Made by a program: the position numbers and the translations under genes
Notes under the pieces: model-generated
What the model saw: only the letters and a program-made list of their open reading frames with translations
Told to the model about the DNA's origin: nothing
Database searches by the model: none
Assembly: GCF_009695655.1 (NCBI RefSeq)
Contig: NZ_VUNM01000001.1
Location: 1-64,000, forward strand
DNA: 64,000 nucleotides
Source of the DNA: Sharpea porci
GTDB taxonomy: Bacteria; Bacillota_I; Bacilli_A; Erysipelotrichales; Coprobacillaceae
Reading direction: 5' to 3'
Shown: piece after piece, positions 1 through 10,226 of the stretch
How the letters are laid out: each line of letters begins with the position of its first letter
Numbering within the stretch: the first letter of the stretch is position 1

Positions 1-1013
<1,013 letters not shown>

Positions 1014-1136
1014 TCTCATGGAGAGCATCTAGCTCTCTTATGCTTTCATTCTTCCGAATGTCAATTCTTGTTTTATCTGACGTGTTTCTGTTCAGTTATC
1101 AGTGTTCGGCTTGCACTCCTTGCTGAGTGCTTATTA

Positions 1137-1165
1137 ACTATACCATTGCCCTTTTCTCTTGTAAA
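1137..1165 (-). promoter_or_regulatory. Likely rRNA operon promoter
   Basis: On the minus strand a TTTACA (-35) and TATAGT (-10) are separated by exactly 17 bases, about 125 bases upstream of the 16S 5' end. The spacing and position suit a sigma-A rrn promoter; the stretch between it and 16S would be the leader transcript. The assignment is by pattern only. Confidence 0.6.
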
Positions 1166-1230
1166 GCCTTTTTTTATCTTTTTTGCAAAAAAATGCTTGA
1201 GAATCGAAATTATGCTTATATAAACAAAGA

Positions 1231-1258
1231 TAAGGACCCTGTATCGCCAAAGTCCTTA
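1231..1258 (-). terminator. Possible weak terminator after proC
   Basis: AAGGAC/GTCCTT arms with a 14-base loop lie just past the proC stop. The following T-rich run is poor, so some read-through toward the rRNA leader is possible. Confidence 0.3.
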
Positions 1259-1267
1259 CCTTCTCTA

Positions 1268-2041
1268 CTAACATGCTTTATCAATAGCTTCAATAAAAGC
1301 AGATCTAACTCCCGCATCTTCAAGCGCTTTAACGCCACGAATTGTCGATCCTCCAGGAGATGTAACATTGTCCTTTAAAATACCTGGATGAAGTCCTGTT
1401 GCAAGCTGCATCTTTCCTGCCCCAAGAACCGTCTGACTTGCAAGCTTATATGCAGCTGCTCTTGGAAGACCATTCTTCACAGCACCATCTGCCAAACCTT
1501 CAATGACAAGATAGAGATAAGCAGGTCCACATCCTGATAAAGCACCTCCAACATTCATTAAATGGGAAGGTAGAACTTGTGTAGAACCAATATGATTTAA
1601 CATATCAACAACAAACTGATACTCTTCTTCTTTTAAACTATGCTTTTCTTCAAGTAAAAGCATTCCTTCACACACTTCAACAGGAGTATTTGGCATAATA
1701 GTCAAATGTCTTGTTGAGGCATCAAGAAGTTGATTATATTTTTCAAAATCATAACCTAAGGCAATACTCATTACTGCTTTATTCTTAAGATCATCATGAA
1801 CATCATTAATAACACTCTCCAATACTTGTGGCTTTACAGCTACAATGACAAGCTCACTCTGAGCAATGACTTCATGATTATTTTCGCACACTTTAATGCC
1901 TCTATCATTTGCTTTCATACGTGCCTGTTCACTAATATCAGCACCACATATATCATTAGCTTGAAGATAACCTGCTTTGATGATTCCCGTCATCAAAGCA
2001 GAAGCCATATTTCCCATACCAATAAAACCAATTTTATACAT
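1268..2041 (-). CDS. proC: Pyrroline-5-carboxylate reductase
   Basis: The 257-residue product reduces pyrroline-5-carboxylate to proline with NAD(P)H in the cytoplasm. It opens with the Rossmann nucleotide-binding motif GFIGMGNMASAL (residues 5-16). A second conserved block, ALSGCGPAYLYLVIEGLADGAVKNGL near residues 168-193, and the C-terminal TSPGGSTIRGVKALEDAGVRSAFIEAI signature are characteristic of ProC. Length is close to the family norm (about 270). The ATG has an AAGGAG ribosome site 8 bases upstream. It follows ftsZ on the same strand after a short gap, with a weak terminator-like hairpin downstream. Confidence 0.95.
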   Translation of the reverse strand: MYKIGFIGMGNMASALMTGIIKAGYLQANDICGADISEQARMKANDRGIKVCENNHEVIAQSELVIVAVKPQVLESVINDVHDDLKNKAVMSIALGYDFEKYNQLLDASTRHLTIMPNTPVEVCEGMLLLEEKHSLKEEEYQFVVDMLNHIGSTQVLPSHLMNVGGALSGCGPAYLYLVIEGLADGAVKNGLPRAAAYKLASQTVLGAGKMQLATGLHPGILKDNVTSPGGSTIRGVKALEDAGVRSAFIEAIDKAC

Positions 2042-2065
2042 TTTGAATTCTCCTTATACAATAAT

Positions 2066-2084
2066 AAGCCTCCTAGGGAGGCTT
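2066..2084. repeat. Inverted repeat after ftsZ
   Basis: AAGCCTCC and GGAGGCTT form an 8-bp hairpin with a 3-base loop directly after the ftsZ stop. The minus-strand side has no T-run, so it may be a processing or partial termination structure between ftsZ and proC. Confidence 0.4.
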
Positions 2085-2088
2085 TCTT

Positions 2089-3156
2089 TTAGAACTTTCT
2101 ATTCTTTAAGAAGATAGGCATATCTTCGTCATCTTCTTCTTCCTTAGGTGCAGCAGGTTTAGCCTTTGCAAAAGTATTGAATTCAGGTTCAATCTGAGCT
2201 TCATCCAATTCATCTTCAAAACCAGTTGCAATAACAGTTACAATAATAGAATCATCTAACTGATCATTGATTGCAACACCAAGAATTGTATTCACTTCAT
2301 TACCAACAGCTTCTCTAATTGCAGCAAGTGCTGTATTGGCATCATAAAGTGTAATATTTGGTCCACCTGTCACATTAACAATGGCATCTTTTGCCCCAGC
2401 AATTGATACATCAAGAAGTGGTGATGAAATAGCACGCTTAGCTGCTTCTTCAGCTTTGTTGTCGCCATCACTAATACCAATACCAATTAAGGCTGAACCA
2501 CGATCCTGCATAATAGAACGCACATCCGCAAAGTCAAGGTTGATAAACGCAGGAACAGCAATTAAATCTGTAATCGTCTGAACACCCTGTCTTAAAACAT
2601 TATCAGCTTCTCTAAACGCTTCTGCCATTGGCTTACCACCAATTGCATCCAATAAGCGATCATTACTCACAACAATAATAGAATCCACATTTTCTCTTAA
2701 TTCCATTAAGCCAGCCTGAGCCTGTCTTGCTCTCTTTGGGCCTTCAAATGTAAATGGTGTTGTGACAACAGCGACAGTTAATGCCCCAAGTTCTTTTGCA
2801 ATCTTCGCAACAACAGGAGCAGCACCTGTTCCAGTTCCACCGCCCATACCAGCAGCAATGAAGACCATATTAGCACCAGTTAAAGATTCTCTAATATCGT
2901 TTTCTGCTTCTACAGCTGCTTTACGGCCAACATCTGGATTTCCACCAGCACCTAAACCATGTGTTAAATCCTTACCCAAAACAATCTTATTGACATTTTC
3001 AATGCCCTTCATCATCTGTGCATCAGTATTCGCACAATAGAATTCAACACCTCTCACACCATCAGTGACCATTCTATTAACAGCGTTACATCCTCCGCCG
3101 CCAACACCGACTACTTTAATTTTCGCAACCTGTATAAAATCCATATTTTCATCCAT
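2089..3156 (-). CDS. ftsZ: Cell division protein FtsZ
   Basis: This is the tubulin-like GTPase that builds the cytokinetic Z ring (355 residues). The N-terminal [14 protein letters not shown] phosphate-binding loop and the tubulin signature [12 protein letters not shown] near residues 103-114 are intact. The C-terminal core is followed by a short acidic linker and the terminal peptide [10 protein letters not shown], which matches the conserved FtsA-binding tail (typically IPxFLR). The start ATG has a GAGGA site. It lies 21 bases after ftsA, so the two are almost certainly co-transcribed. The rest of the division/cell-wall (dcw) cluster is not adjacent, which differs from Bacillus. Confidence 0.98.
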   Translation of the reverse strand: MDENMDFIQVAKIKVVGVGGGGCNAVNRMVTDGVRGVEFYCANTDAQMMKGIENVNKIVLGKDLTHGLGAGGNPDVGRKAAVEAENDIRESLTGANMVFIAAGMGGGTGTGAAPVVAKIAKELGALTVAVVTTPFTFEGPKRARQAQAGLMELRENVDSIIVVSNDRLLDAIGGKPMAEAFREADNVLRQGVQTITDLIAVPAFINLDFADVRSIMQDRGSALIGIGISDGDNKAEEAAKRAISSPLLDVSIAGAKDAIVNVTGGPNITLYDANTALAAIREAVGNEVNTILGVAINDQLDDSIIVTVIATGFEDELDEAQIEPEFNTFAKAKPAAPKEEEDDEDMPIFLKNRKF

Positions 3157-3177
3157 GTTTATAAATCCTCTCTTTTT

Positions 3178-4446
3178 CTATTCATCATCACTAAAGAAAT
3201 TCTCTAGGACTCTTTTTAATGTTTTCTTTGGCATTTTACTTTCATCTTTAGCTTTTGTGAAGCCTTTTAACCTAATGTTCATTGTACTTGAAATATCAGG
3301 TAGTGTCAAAGACACATGATCCTCACCAAGGAATTCTTTTCGATCATTTAAATAATATAATAATCCGAGTGCAGGCACATAACTCATATCACGCACACCA
3401 ATTGTTTCTGGGCGATAACAACGAACAGGTGCATTCAATACACCACTCGCGACAACATCAAGACTAGGAAGTTCACCACCCCCACCAACAATCACCGTTT
3501 CATAACTACGGCCATCATTGATGACATCAATCTTTGTCTTTATCTCCTCCATCATGTTCTCTACTGCTTCACGTAAAACATCTGATAGATCTTGTTGTGT
3601 GTAGCTCACAATTTCATTATCCACCTTATTGGAATGAATGATATCATCATCACCAACATTCTTCTCACAAGTCCCATACTTAATCTTGTAGCGTTCAGCT
3701 TTATCCATGGAAATCCACCATTTTTCACTAATTGCTTTAGTTAATTCATAACCACCAGTATTGGCTTGGGCAATATACTTCAAATATCCATCTTCGTAGA
3801 ATGATACCGTTGAAGAATAACAACCAATATCTATCAAGATTGCACCTTCTTTTAAGTATGCTTCATCAAAAGCTTCAAGAGCAGAAGCATAAGCATCAAT
3901 CGTAACATCTAATAATTCTAGTCCAGCTTTTTCAACTGCTTCAAGATATCCATAGAAGAATTTCTTCTTGCTTGTCACAATCATGGAATCCACCTTTAAT
4001 GATGCCGAACGCATGCCTAAAGGTATTTGATTCGTACTCTTTGTATCAAGTGCATAGTGAATAGGAATTGTAGATACAATTTCTTCATCACGATTACGTT
4101 GAAATCTTGTAGAAAGCTTGAGAGCACGAACGACATCATCAATGACAATCTTATCATTCGCATTATTGACCTTTGTGATGCCATCTCCCTGATAAATTCT
4201 CGCATTGATTGAAGGCAGCACTAAGCCTACTGATGTAATTGTTGTATTCAGTTCTTCATCTGCTTCTCTTACAATATTTTTGATATCTTCGACCAGAGCA
4301 TCCGCATCAGTGATAATACCTCTACGTACGCCATGGCTTGTAACCTTACTTGAAAAGAGAATGTTTACATTTGCACTTATCACTTCAGCCACTACTAACT
4401 TCAATGTTGTAGAGCCAATATCCAAAGTAGCATATATTTCTTTCAT
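3178..4446 (-). CDS. ftsA: Cell division protein FtsA
   Basis: This actin-like ATPase tethers FtsZ to the membrane. The 422-residue protein begins YATLDIGSTTLKLVVAE (phosphate 1 motif), has AILIDIGCYSSTVSFYEDG (phosphate 2) in the middle and VIVGGGGELPSLD (adenosine motif) near residue 320. The C-terminal MPKKTLKRVLENFFSDDE can form an amphipathic helix, as in the FtsA membrane-targeting sequence. Two ATGs are adjacent; the second, 6 bases after AAGGAG, is preferred, and the first would sit only 3 bases away. It is the first gene of an ftsA-ftsZ unit. The protein is diverged from Bacillus FtsA, but the FtsZ linkage supports the call. Confidence 0.93.
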   Translation of the reverse strand: MKEIYATLDIGSTTLKLVVAEVISANVNILFSSKVTSHGVRRGIITDADALVEDIKNIVREADEELNTTITSVGLVLPSINARIYQGDGITKVNNANDKIVIDDVVRALKLSTRFQRNRDEEIVSTIPIHYALDTKSTNQIPLGMRSASLKVDSMIVTSKKKFFYGYLEAVEKAGLELLDVTIDAYASALEAFDEAYLKEGAILIDIGCYSSTVSFYEDGYLKYIAQANTGGYELTKAISEKWWISMDKAERYKIKYGTCEKNVGDDDIIHSNKVDNEIVSYTQQDLSDVLREAVENMMEEIKTKIDVINDGRSYETVIVGGGGELPSLDVVASGVLNAPVRCYRPETIGVRDMSYVPALGLLYYLNDRKEFLGEDHVSLTLPDISSTMNIRLKGFTKAKDESKMPKKTLKRVLENFFSDDE

Positions 4447-4552
4447 CATATTCTCCTTTAATTTATTTACTCTCTAATAATAACATAATTGAGACTTCTT
4501 TAAAACATGAAGTGTAGCGAAATACATGGATTTTCGGTATTTTTTTCATCAC

Positions 4553-4578
4553 GACATTTCTCGTTTTATAGAAATGTC
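4553..4578. repeat. Inverted repeat between ansA and ftsA
   Basis: GACATTTCT / AGAAATGTC arms (9 bp) surround an 8-base loop. No clear T-run follows on either strand, so it is recorded as a hairpin of unknown role downstream of the asparaginase gene. Confidence 0.35.
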
Positions 4579-4615
4579 TACAAAGAAAAAAAGAGAAATC
4601 CTTTTTGACTCCTCT

Positions 4616-5596
4616 TTAGTATGTTTTAAAAAATTGTTCGATTTCTTCACGTTTTTTTGTTCTTGTAAGACAAAGGGCAAGCAATATACGGGCCTTAAAA
4701 GGACTCAGTGTATTAGATCCCACAAATAGATGTTCAGGATCAAAGACAGGTTCATCGAAAACAATGGCATGTGCAACACGTGAAGAGCGTACAATCACAA
4801 TACCCTTTCTTGCCAATTCTTCGAGCTTATCAACCCATTGCTTTGAGAAATTCCCACTGCCCGTACCAACAACAACAATGCCTTGAGAATAGGTACTAAC
4901 TGCCTCCAACAATAGAACTGGTGCACCTGCATAATAAGTAACAAGACTCACATTGGGCAATGATTGATAATGTTCATGACTAAATAACGAATAGATGGTA
5001 TGATGCGTAACTGGTCTTGTAGAAATATAGACTTCATCATCTCGCATATAGCCAAGCGCCCCGCTCCCATTATGACCAAAGGCATCAATTTTATAATTAT
5101 TGACCTTTTCAATACCTCTTGCAGAATAAATTGTACTAGAAAATAATGCCATGATTCCACAACCAATCGCTTTATCATTTGCAGCTAAAGCAATAGCTTG
5201 ATAGAGATTGAAAGGGCCATCTGCACTTGTTGCTGTAGCTGGTCTCATTGCTCCTGTTAAGACTACAGGCTTAACTGTATGAACAGTTAAATTTAAAAAA
5301 TAGGCTGTTTCTTCTAGTGTATCCGTGCCATGTGTGACGACAATGCCATCAACATCATCCCGACTTGCTTGTTTATTGATCATATCTAACAGCGCAAGCC
5401 AGTGTTGTTCATTCATTTCATTGGAATCAACACTTAAGAGTTGAATCATTTCAATATTGGCAATATCTTTGACCTGAGGAATGGAAGCGAGAACTTCTTC
5501 CACCTCAATCGTACCAGCACGATAATCAGCCGTTTTACCAGCTTCACCACTACCAGCAATCGTTCCTCCTGTCGCTATCACTACAATCTTCTTCAT
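4616..5596 (-). CDS. ansA: L-asparaginase
   Basis: The 326-residue enzyme hydrolyses asparagine to aspartate and ammonia. Both catalytic threonine signatures are present: ATGGTIAGSGE near residue 8-18 and VVTHGTDTLEETAYFL near residue 87-102. The GxGE and xYxAG spacing resembles the high-affinity type II subgroup. No signal peptide is visible, so a cytoplasmic location is inferred. The ATG follows a GGGGGT site. It is a single gene on the minus strand, downstream of the YhhN-type membrane protein and upstream of ftsA. A minor specificity for glutamine cannot be excluded. Confidence 0.92.
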   Translation of the reverse strand: MKKIVVIATGGTIAGSGEAGKTADYRAGTIEVEEVLASIPQVKDIANIEMIQLLSVDSNEMNEQHWLALLDMINKQASRDDVDGIVVTHGTDTLEETAYFLNLTVHTVKPVVLTGAMRPATATSADGPFNLYQAIALAANDKAIGCGIMALFSSTIYSARGIEKVNNYKIDAFGHNGSGALGYMRDDEVYISTRPVTHHTIYSLFSHEHYQSLPNVSLVTYYAGAPVLLLEAVSTYSQGIVVVGTGSGNFSKQWVDKLEELARKGIVIVRSSRVAHAIVFDEPVFDPEHLFVGSNTLSPFKARILLALCLTRTKKREEIEQFFKTY

Positions 5597-5652
5597 TATT
5601 TACCCCCAAAAATCATAACCCTACAATCTCATGACTATAAAAAGAGAATCAT

Positions 5653-6273
5653 TTAAGCGAACATTACACTTAATGCTATAAACAACATTCCTATGTAATA
5701 AAGAGTCAAGACAATAGCCCCTATCCATTTTGGTGATGCTGGAACATAGACATAGGCCAGTTCAAAAATATCACTAATAAAATAAAGTCCATAGCCAAGT
5801 GCCAACACATTGAAAAACGGATGATTATAAGTGACAGCCATCACAAGTGTTGAAGAAAAAGCTAAAGCGAGGACGAAGGAATATACAAAGGCATAAGGGC
5901 GGTCTTGTTCTAAAACCACAATTTCCTTTTCATCAAGAATGGTCAAAATAATCATTGCCACAACAGGTAAAATAAACTGATAAGGCGTAAGCTTGAGATA
6001 TAAGCTAAAAATACCAATCATCACAAGATTGCCAATAATAAAAGCAATAATGCCAAGTTTCATTTTTTCTCTTTTAAAGACCAACAAAAAGTCCCCTAAG
6101 GCAAAGAATGCCAATGCTATTCCAAAAAGAAAACCAAGTCCTTTGGTAAGGCAGGCAATGGCGACAAAAGCAATCGAACACAATGTTTTCGTATAAATAA
6201 AATAACGGCTTTTATGGGTTAAACCCATCAACACCATCAAACCAAGATAAATGATATAAATAGGAAAATGCAT
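5653..6273 (-). CDS. YhhN/TMEM86-family membrane protein (lysoplasmalogenase-like)
   Basis: The 206-residue protein is almost entirely hydrophobic, with about seven or eight predicted membrane segments. The motifs FALGDFLLVF (near residue 80) and GYGLYFISDIFELA (near residue 160), plus LYYIGML near the C-terminus, fit the YhhN/TMEM86 family. Some members hydrolyse lysoplasmalogen vinyl-ether lipids. Bacterial members are mostly uncharacterised, so the enzymatic role is an inference. The ATG is preceded by GGAGGG. It is divergent from the HAD gene on the other strand, sharing a short promoter region of about 45 bases. Confidence 0.65.
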   Translation of the reverse strand: MHFPIYIIYLGLMVLMGLTHKSRYFIYTKTLCSIAFVAIACLTKGLGFLFGIALAFFALGDFLLVFKREKMKLGIIAFIIGNLVMIGIFSLYLKLTPYQFILPVVAMIILTILDEKEIVVLEQDRPYAFVYSFVLALAFSSTLVMAVTYNHPFFNVLALGYGLYFISDIFELAYVYVPASPKWIGAIVLTLYYIGMLFIALSVMFA

Positions 6274-6320
6274 ACATATCCCTCCATTTCTATGTTACAA
6301 TGCCTAGCGAGGTGAAGAAA

Positions 6321-7121
6321 ATGATAAAAATGATTGCTACCGACATGGATGGCACATTCTTAGATAGTAATAAACAATTTGATTATGAATTTATTTCATT
6401 ATTCTATAAGATGCAAGAAAACAATATCAAATTCGTCATTGCCTCTGGCAACCAGTTTTTGAGACTCTTCCATCAATTTATTCCCATGAGCGAAGATATC
6501 TATTTTGTAGCAGATAATGGTGCTTATGTTGGCAAAGGTGCAAGACCTCTTTATCTTGATTTAATCGAGCCAAATAAGCTAGAAGCTTGTCTTGATGTTT
6601 TAGCACAACATAAGAATCTGATGGTCATCATGAGCGGGCGTAAACATACCCATGTTTTAAAGAAGGATGAAGCATATCTTGATGTTGTTAATAAGCATTA
6701 TCGCAATGTCCTTCTCCATGATCAATTTGATCATATTGATGATGATATTTTGAAGCTAGCAGTTTATGATCCTACAAGTGATATCCATCAGTATGAAAAC
6801 GAATTAAAGAAGCTTGTTCCCCATGATATGTCCGTTGTGACCGCAGGTAATGAATGGGTTGATATTCAGAATCTTGGGACGAATAAGGGGAGTGGTATTC
6901 GCTATCTTCAAAAAGAACTCCATATTGCTCCTGAAGAATGCATGGCTTTTGGTGATGCCATGAATGATTTTACATTGCTTAAAAGTGTTAAATATGGCAT
7001 TGCCATGGCGAATGCAGTTGATGAAATCAAACATATTGCCTATAGTCAATGTCCAAGCAATGATCAACAAGGCGTTCTCAAAATCATACGTCAGGTTCTT
7101 GATGGCAAATTTAGATATTAA
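6321..7121 (+). CDS. HAD-superfamily (Cof-type) sugar-phosphate phosphatase
   Basis: This 266-residue hydrolase has the DxD nucleophile motif MIATDMDGTFLDSN at residues 4-17. It has a large type-II (Cof/IIB) cap between about residues 85 and 185, and the metal-binding motif MAFGDAMNDFTLL near residue 210. Family members dephosphorylate sugar phosphates, FMN or pyridoxal phosphate; the substrate cannot be told from sequence. An upstream in-frame start exists, but the ATG at 6321 follows GAGGTG at the right distance and aligns with the family's N-terminus. Its 3' end overlaps that of the convergent dtd gene by 4 bases. Confidence 0.85.
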   Translation: MIKMIATDMDGTFLDSNKQFDYEFISLFYKMQENNIKFVIASGNQFLRLFHQFIPMSEDIYFVADNGAYVGKGARPLYLDLIEPNKLEACLDVLAQHKNLMVIMSGRKHTHVLKKDEAYLDVVNKHYRNVLLHDQFDHIDDDILKLAVYDPTSDIHQYENELKKLVPHDMSVVTAGNEWVDIQNLGTNKGSGIRYLQKELHIAPEECMAFGDAMNDFTLLKSVKYGIAMANAVDEIKHIAYSQCPSNDQQGVLKIIRQVLDGKFRY

Positions 7122-7570
7122 TGAAAGAGCTCATCACTATCTAATATGATCGTGACTGGACCATCATTGACTAATTCACATTTCATATCAGCCCCAAAGA
7201 TCCCTTTTTCAACATGAATTCCAGATTCTTCAAGTTTGGTATTAAAGAGATCATAAAGAGGTGATGATATATTTGGTTTTGCTGCTTCGACAAAGCTCGG
7301 TCTTCTTCCCTTGCGACTATTCGCATAAAGGGTAAACTGGGAAATGGATAGAATAGCACCTTCAACATCTAATAAAGACAGATTCATTTTTCCTTCTGAA
7401 TCTTCAAAGATACGTAGATGAATGATCTTATCGACCATACGATCAATGATGGCTTCATCATCCCCATCTTTAAATCCTACTAAAATCATATATCCCTGAT
7501 GAATTTGGCCATGCACCTTTCCTTCAATGGTCACTGATGCACGGCTTACTCTTTGTAATACAATACGCAT
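7118..7570 (-). CDS. dtd: D-aminoacyl-tRNA deacylase
   Basis: The 150-residue enzyme removes D-amino acids (such as D-Tyr) mischarged on tRNA and also clears Gly-tRNA(Ala). The start MRIVLQRVSRASVTIEG is the canonical DTD N-terminus. The conserved SISQFTLYANSRKGRRPSF block and the cross-subunit Gly-cisPro motif NDGPVTI near the C-terminus are present. A longer reading frame extends upstream, but the ATG at 7570 has GAGGAAGAG before it and gives the family length. It is divergent from rarA across about 50 bases. In Bacillus dtd sits beside relA; that gene is absent here. Confidence 0.95.
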   Translation of the reverse strand: MRIVLQRVSRASVTIEGKVHGQIHQGYMILVGFKDGDDEAIIDRMVDKIIHLRIFEDSEGKMNLSLLDVEGAILSISQFTLYANSRKGRRPSFVEAAKPNISSPLYDLFNTKLEESGIHVEKGIFGADMKCELVNDGPVTIILDSDELFH

Positions 7571-7620
7571 AACTCTTCCTCTCTTAAAAAGCATTATATC
7601 AGTTTTTGGAGGTGTATACA

Positions 7621-8898
7621 ATGCACACAACATTAGCACACAATATGCGTCCTGTTTCCTTAGATGACGTTATTGGACAAAAGCACCTCGTTGGTGAAGG
7701 TGCTATTTTAAGACAAATGATTAAAAAGAAGCATCCCATGAGCATGATTCTCTATGGCCCACCTGGTTGTGGAAAAACAACCATTGCGAAGGCCTTTGCC
7801 CATGATCTTGATATTCCCTATCGCCTCTTTAATGCTTCAACTGGCAATAAGAAAGAAATGGATCAGATTATTGCTGAAGCAAAGCTCAGTGATGGTCTAT
7901 TTGTAATTATTGATGAGATTCATCGCATGAACAAAGATAAACAGGATCATCTTCTTCCCCATGTTGAAAGTGGCTTACTAACAATTGCTGGGTGTACAAC
8001 AGCCAATCCTTATCATTCCATCAATCCAGCTATTCGTTCTCGCTGTTCGATTTTCAAAGTTGAACCGCTAACCAATGATGATATTATCGATGGTTTAAAA
8101 AAAGCAGTTGTATCTCCTCATGGCCTTAACAACGCTTATCAATGCGATGAAGATGCCTATTCTTATATCGCAAAAATATGTGCTGGAGATATCCGTTATG
8201 CCTATAACTGTCTAGAACTAGCCACAATCTTTGTAGAAGACAACCATATCAAAAAAAGTGATCTAGCCACAGTCATCCCTCAAGCCAACTTACAATATGA
8301 CAAAGATGAAGATCAATATTATGATACATTAAGTGGCCTACAAAAAAGCATCCGAGGCAGCGATGTGAATGGTGCACTTTACTATCTTGCCAAGCTTATT
8401 GAAGTGGGCGATTTAGAATCACTTGAACGTCGTTTGCTTGTGATTGCCTATGAAGATATTGGTCTTGCTAACCCGAATGCAGCTATGCGTACAGTACTCG
8501 CTTTTCAAGCAGCCAAGACCGTGGGCTTTCCTGAAGCACGTATCCCCCTTGCTCAGGTTGTTATCGATTTATGCCTTTCACCAAAATCCAAATCAAGCGA
8601 ATATGCTATTGATGCAGCGATAGCTTCTTTAAAAGCCCATCCATATAATGCCCCAAAGTATTTACGTCTCTCCCCTGTCGGCCTTAAAGAAGAAGAAAAA
8701 TATGACTATGACTGTCCAGAAATGTGGGAATATTTACAATATCTTCCTGATGAAATCAAAGATGCCATCTTCTATCAGCCTGCCCATACCTCGAAGTATG
8801 AACAAGCTCTTGCCAATAACTACGAACGCTTATTACGTCATGGTCGCAGTAATTCCATACCAGCTATTAAAGATGCACTCAAAAAGCACCAACATTAA
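7621..8898 (+). CDS. rarA: Replication-associated recombination protein RarA (MgsA) AAA+ ATPase
   Basis: This 425-residue clamp-loader-like AAA+ ATPase acts at stalled replication forks. It has the Walker A motif LYGPPGCGKTTIAKAFA (about residues 45-60), Walker B FVIIDEIHRMNKDKQDHLLP, a sensor region ANPYHSINPAIRSRC, and the C-terminal tetramerisation region (LVIAYEDIGLANPNA, then EYAIDAAIASLKAHP). An upstream TTG is in frame, but the ATG at 7621 sits 6 bases after GGAGGTG and is preferred. It is a single gene ending in a good terminator. Confidence 0.93.
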   Translation: MHTTLAHNMRPVSLDDVIGQKHLVGEGAILRQMIKKKHPMSMILYGPPGCGKTTIAKAFAHDLDIPYRLFNASTGNKKEMDQIIAEAKLSDGLFVIIDEIHRMNKDKQDHLLPHVESGLLTIAGCTTANPYHSINPAIRSRCSIFKVEPLTNDDIIDGLKKAVVSPHGLNNAYQCDEDAYSYIAKICAGDIRYAYNCLELATIFVEDNHIKKSDLATVIPQANLQYDKDEDQYYDTLSGLQKSIRGSDVNGALYYLAKLIEVGDLESLERRLLVIAYEDIGLANPNAAMRTVLAFQAAKTVGFPEARIPLAQVVIDLCLSPKSKSSEYAIDAAIASLKAHPYNAPKYLRLSPVGLKEEEKYDYDCPEMWEYLQYLPDEIKDAIFYQPAHTSKYEQALANNYERLLRHGRSNSIPAIKDALKKHQH

Positions 8899-8923
8899 GA
8901 CACCTCAAACAGGTGTCTTTTTC
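8897..8923 (+). terminator. Rho-independent terminator of rarA
   Basis: AAGACACCT and AGGTGTCTT form a 9-bp stem with a 5-base loop, followed by a T-run. It starts at the rarA stop codon. Confidence 0.85.
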
Positions 8924-8967
8924 ATAGCAAAAAAGCTGATATTCAAACAAATACCAGCTTTAAACAA

Positions 8968-9318
8968 CTATTTCTTTTTCTTAGGATTCTTTTGTGCTTC
9001 TTTCACGACAAAATAGATTTTCCCAAAGCCAAAGACCAGCCCACCAAGCAATACCACTTCTCCGGCAATAAAAATGAGTTGATGATGGACATAATCATCT
9101 AAGAAAAAAAGAGCAGCCGACAAAATCAAAGCACAGCCAATAAAGCCAAGCCATTTTCCCACGTTTTCAGCATAAGCATAACGATTGCGTAAAGGAATAC
9201 TTTCAAGATTCTTCTCTGAATAGAAAGCTTTCAGATTATGCTTAGTCACTAATTGTCTAGAGACATATATTAAGTAAACCCCTACAATAATCATAATGAT
9301 ATTGACTATTTGATCCAT
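8968..9318 (-). CDS. Small membrane protein of unknown function
   Basis: The 116-residue product has three hydrophobic segments (about residues 4-20, 54-72 and 80-105) and a lysine-rich C-terminal tail (KNPKKKK). This predicts an inner-membrane protein with a positively charged cytoplasmic end. I do not recognise the family. It overlaps the 3' end of miaA by 13 bases and follows it on the same strand, so it is probably the last gene of the mutS-mutL-miaA run. That position does not by itself indicate a role in repair or tRNA modification. Confidence 0.7.
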   Translation of the reverse strand: MDQIVNIIMIIVGVYLIYVSRQLVTKHNLKAFYSEKNLESIPLRNRYAYAENVGKWLGFIGCALILSAALFFLDDYVHHQLIFIAGEVVLLGGLVFGFGKIYFVVKEAQKNPKKKK

Positions 9319-10226
9319 ACATCCACATCCTTTTCTACATCATCAACAGTTTTCTCAAAATGTTCAAGATTCACTTCATACCAGTTAACATGCATTTGAT
9401 TATTAAACCAAGTATATTGTCTTTTCGCATACTGACGACTATGCGTCTTAATTGCTTCAACAACTTCGATTTTACTTTTATCACCACGATAATAATCAAA
9501 CCATTCCTTATATCCGATTGCTTTCATAGATTGCCAATCTTCCTGTGCTCCACTCTTCATTAAACGATCAACTTCTTCTTCAAGACCATGATCCATCATG
9601 ACATGGACACGATGATCAATGCGTGAATGTAATAAAGGACGAGGTAATGTTAATCCGATAAGGTAGGCATTATAAATCATCTGATGATTTTGTGCAGCTT
9701 CAATAGCACTTTTCTTTTGTCCCGTTGTCTCATAAATTTCAATAGCCCTTAATACACGACGGCGATTGTTGGGATGAATATTATATGTAGCTTCTCGATC
9801 AATGGCTAATAAATGCTGGTAAAGAGCCTGATTATCTAAATGTGCATACTTTTTTTCTATTTCTTCATGATTGCTTTCACTTTTTTCAAAATGATAATCA
9901 TATAACACAGCCTTAATATAAAGACCTGTTCCCCCAACAATAATAGGCATCTTGCCTCTTTCTGTAATCTCATCAATCTTCTGACGTACTGTTTCTTGAA
10001 ATTCCATGACAGAATAGCTTTCATCGGGATTCTTGACATCAATAAGATGATGAACCACACCTTGCATTTCTTCTTTTGTCACTTTGGCCGTTCCAATATC
10101 CATAGTCTTATAAATCTGCATGGAATCACCAGAAATCACTTCACCATCATATTTTTTTGCCAGTTCAATCCCTAATTTCGTTTTCCCAACACCTGTGGGT
10201 CCTACCACAACTAATACTTTTTCCAT
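9306..10226 (-). CDS. miaA: tRNA dimethylallyltransferase
   Basis: MiaA adds a dimethylallyl group to N6 of A37 in tRNAs that read UNN codons; MiaB (also in this window, 16504-17946) then thiomethylates it. The 306-residue protein has the P-loop VVGPTGVGKTKLGIELAKKYDGEVISGDSMQIYKTMDIGTAK at its start, the substrate motif PIIVGGTGLYIKAVLYDY near residue 95 and the RRRVLRAIEIYETTG block near residue 160. The C-terminal RQYAKRQYTWFNNQ is the tRNA-binding signature. The start lies immediately after the mutL stop with an AAAGGTG site inside mutL, so translation is probably coupled. Confidence 0.97.
   Translation of the reverse strand: MEKVLVVVGPTGVGKTKLGIELAKKYDGEVISGDSMQIYKTMDIGTAKVTKEEMQGVVHHLIDVKNPDESYSVMEFQETVRQKIDEITERGKMPIIVGGTGLYIKAVLYDYHFEKSESNHEEIEKKYAHLDNQALYQHLLAIDREATYNIHPNNRRRVLRAIEIYETTGQKKSAIEAAQNHQMIYNAYLIGLTLPRPLLHSRIDHRVHVMMDHGLEEEVDRLMKSGAQEDWQSMKAIGYKEWFDYYRGDKSKIEVVEAIKTHSRQYAKRQYTWFNNQMHVNWYEVNLEHFEKTVDDVEKDVDVWIK

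Noticed and set aside
1014-1267. tRNA genes near the rRNA operon
   Set aside because: No cloverleaf-type sequence or TTCGA-type arm was found in this stretch or elsewhere in the intergenic regions.
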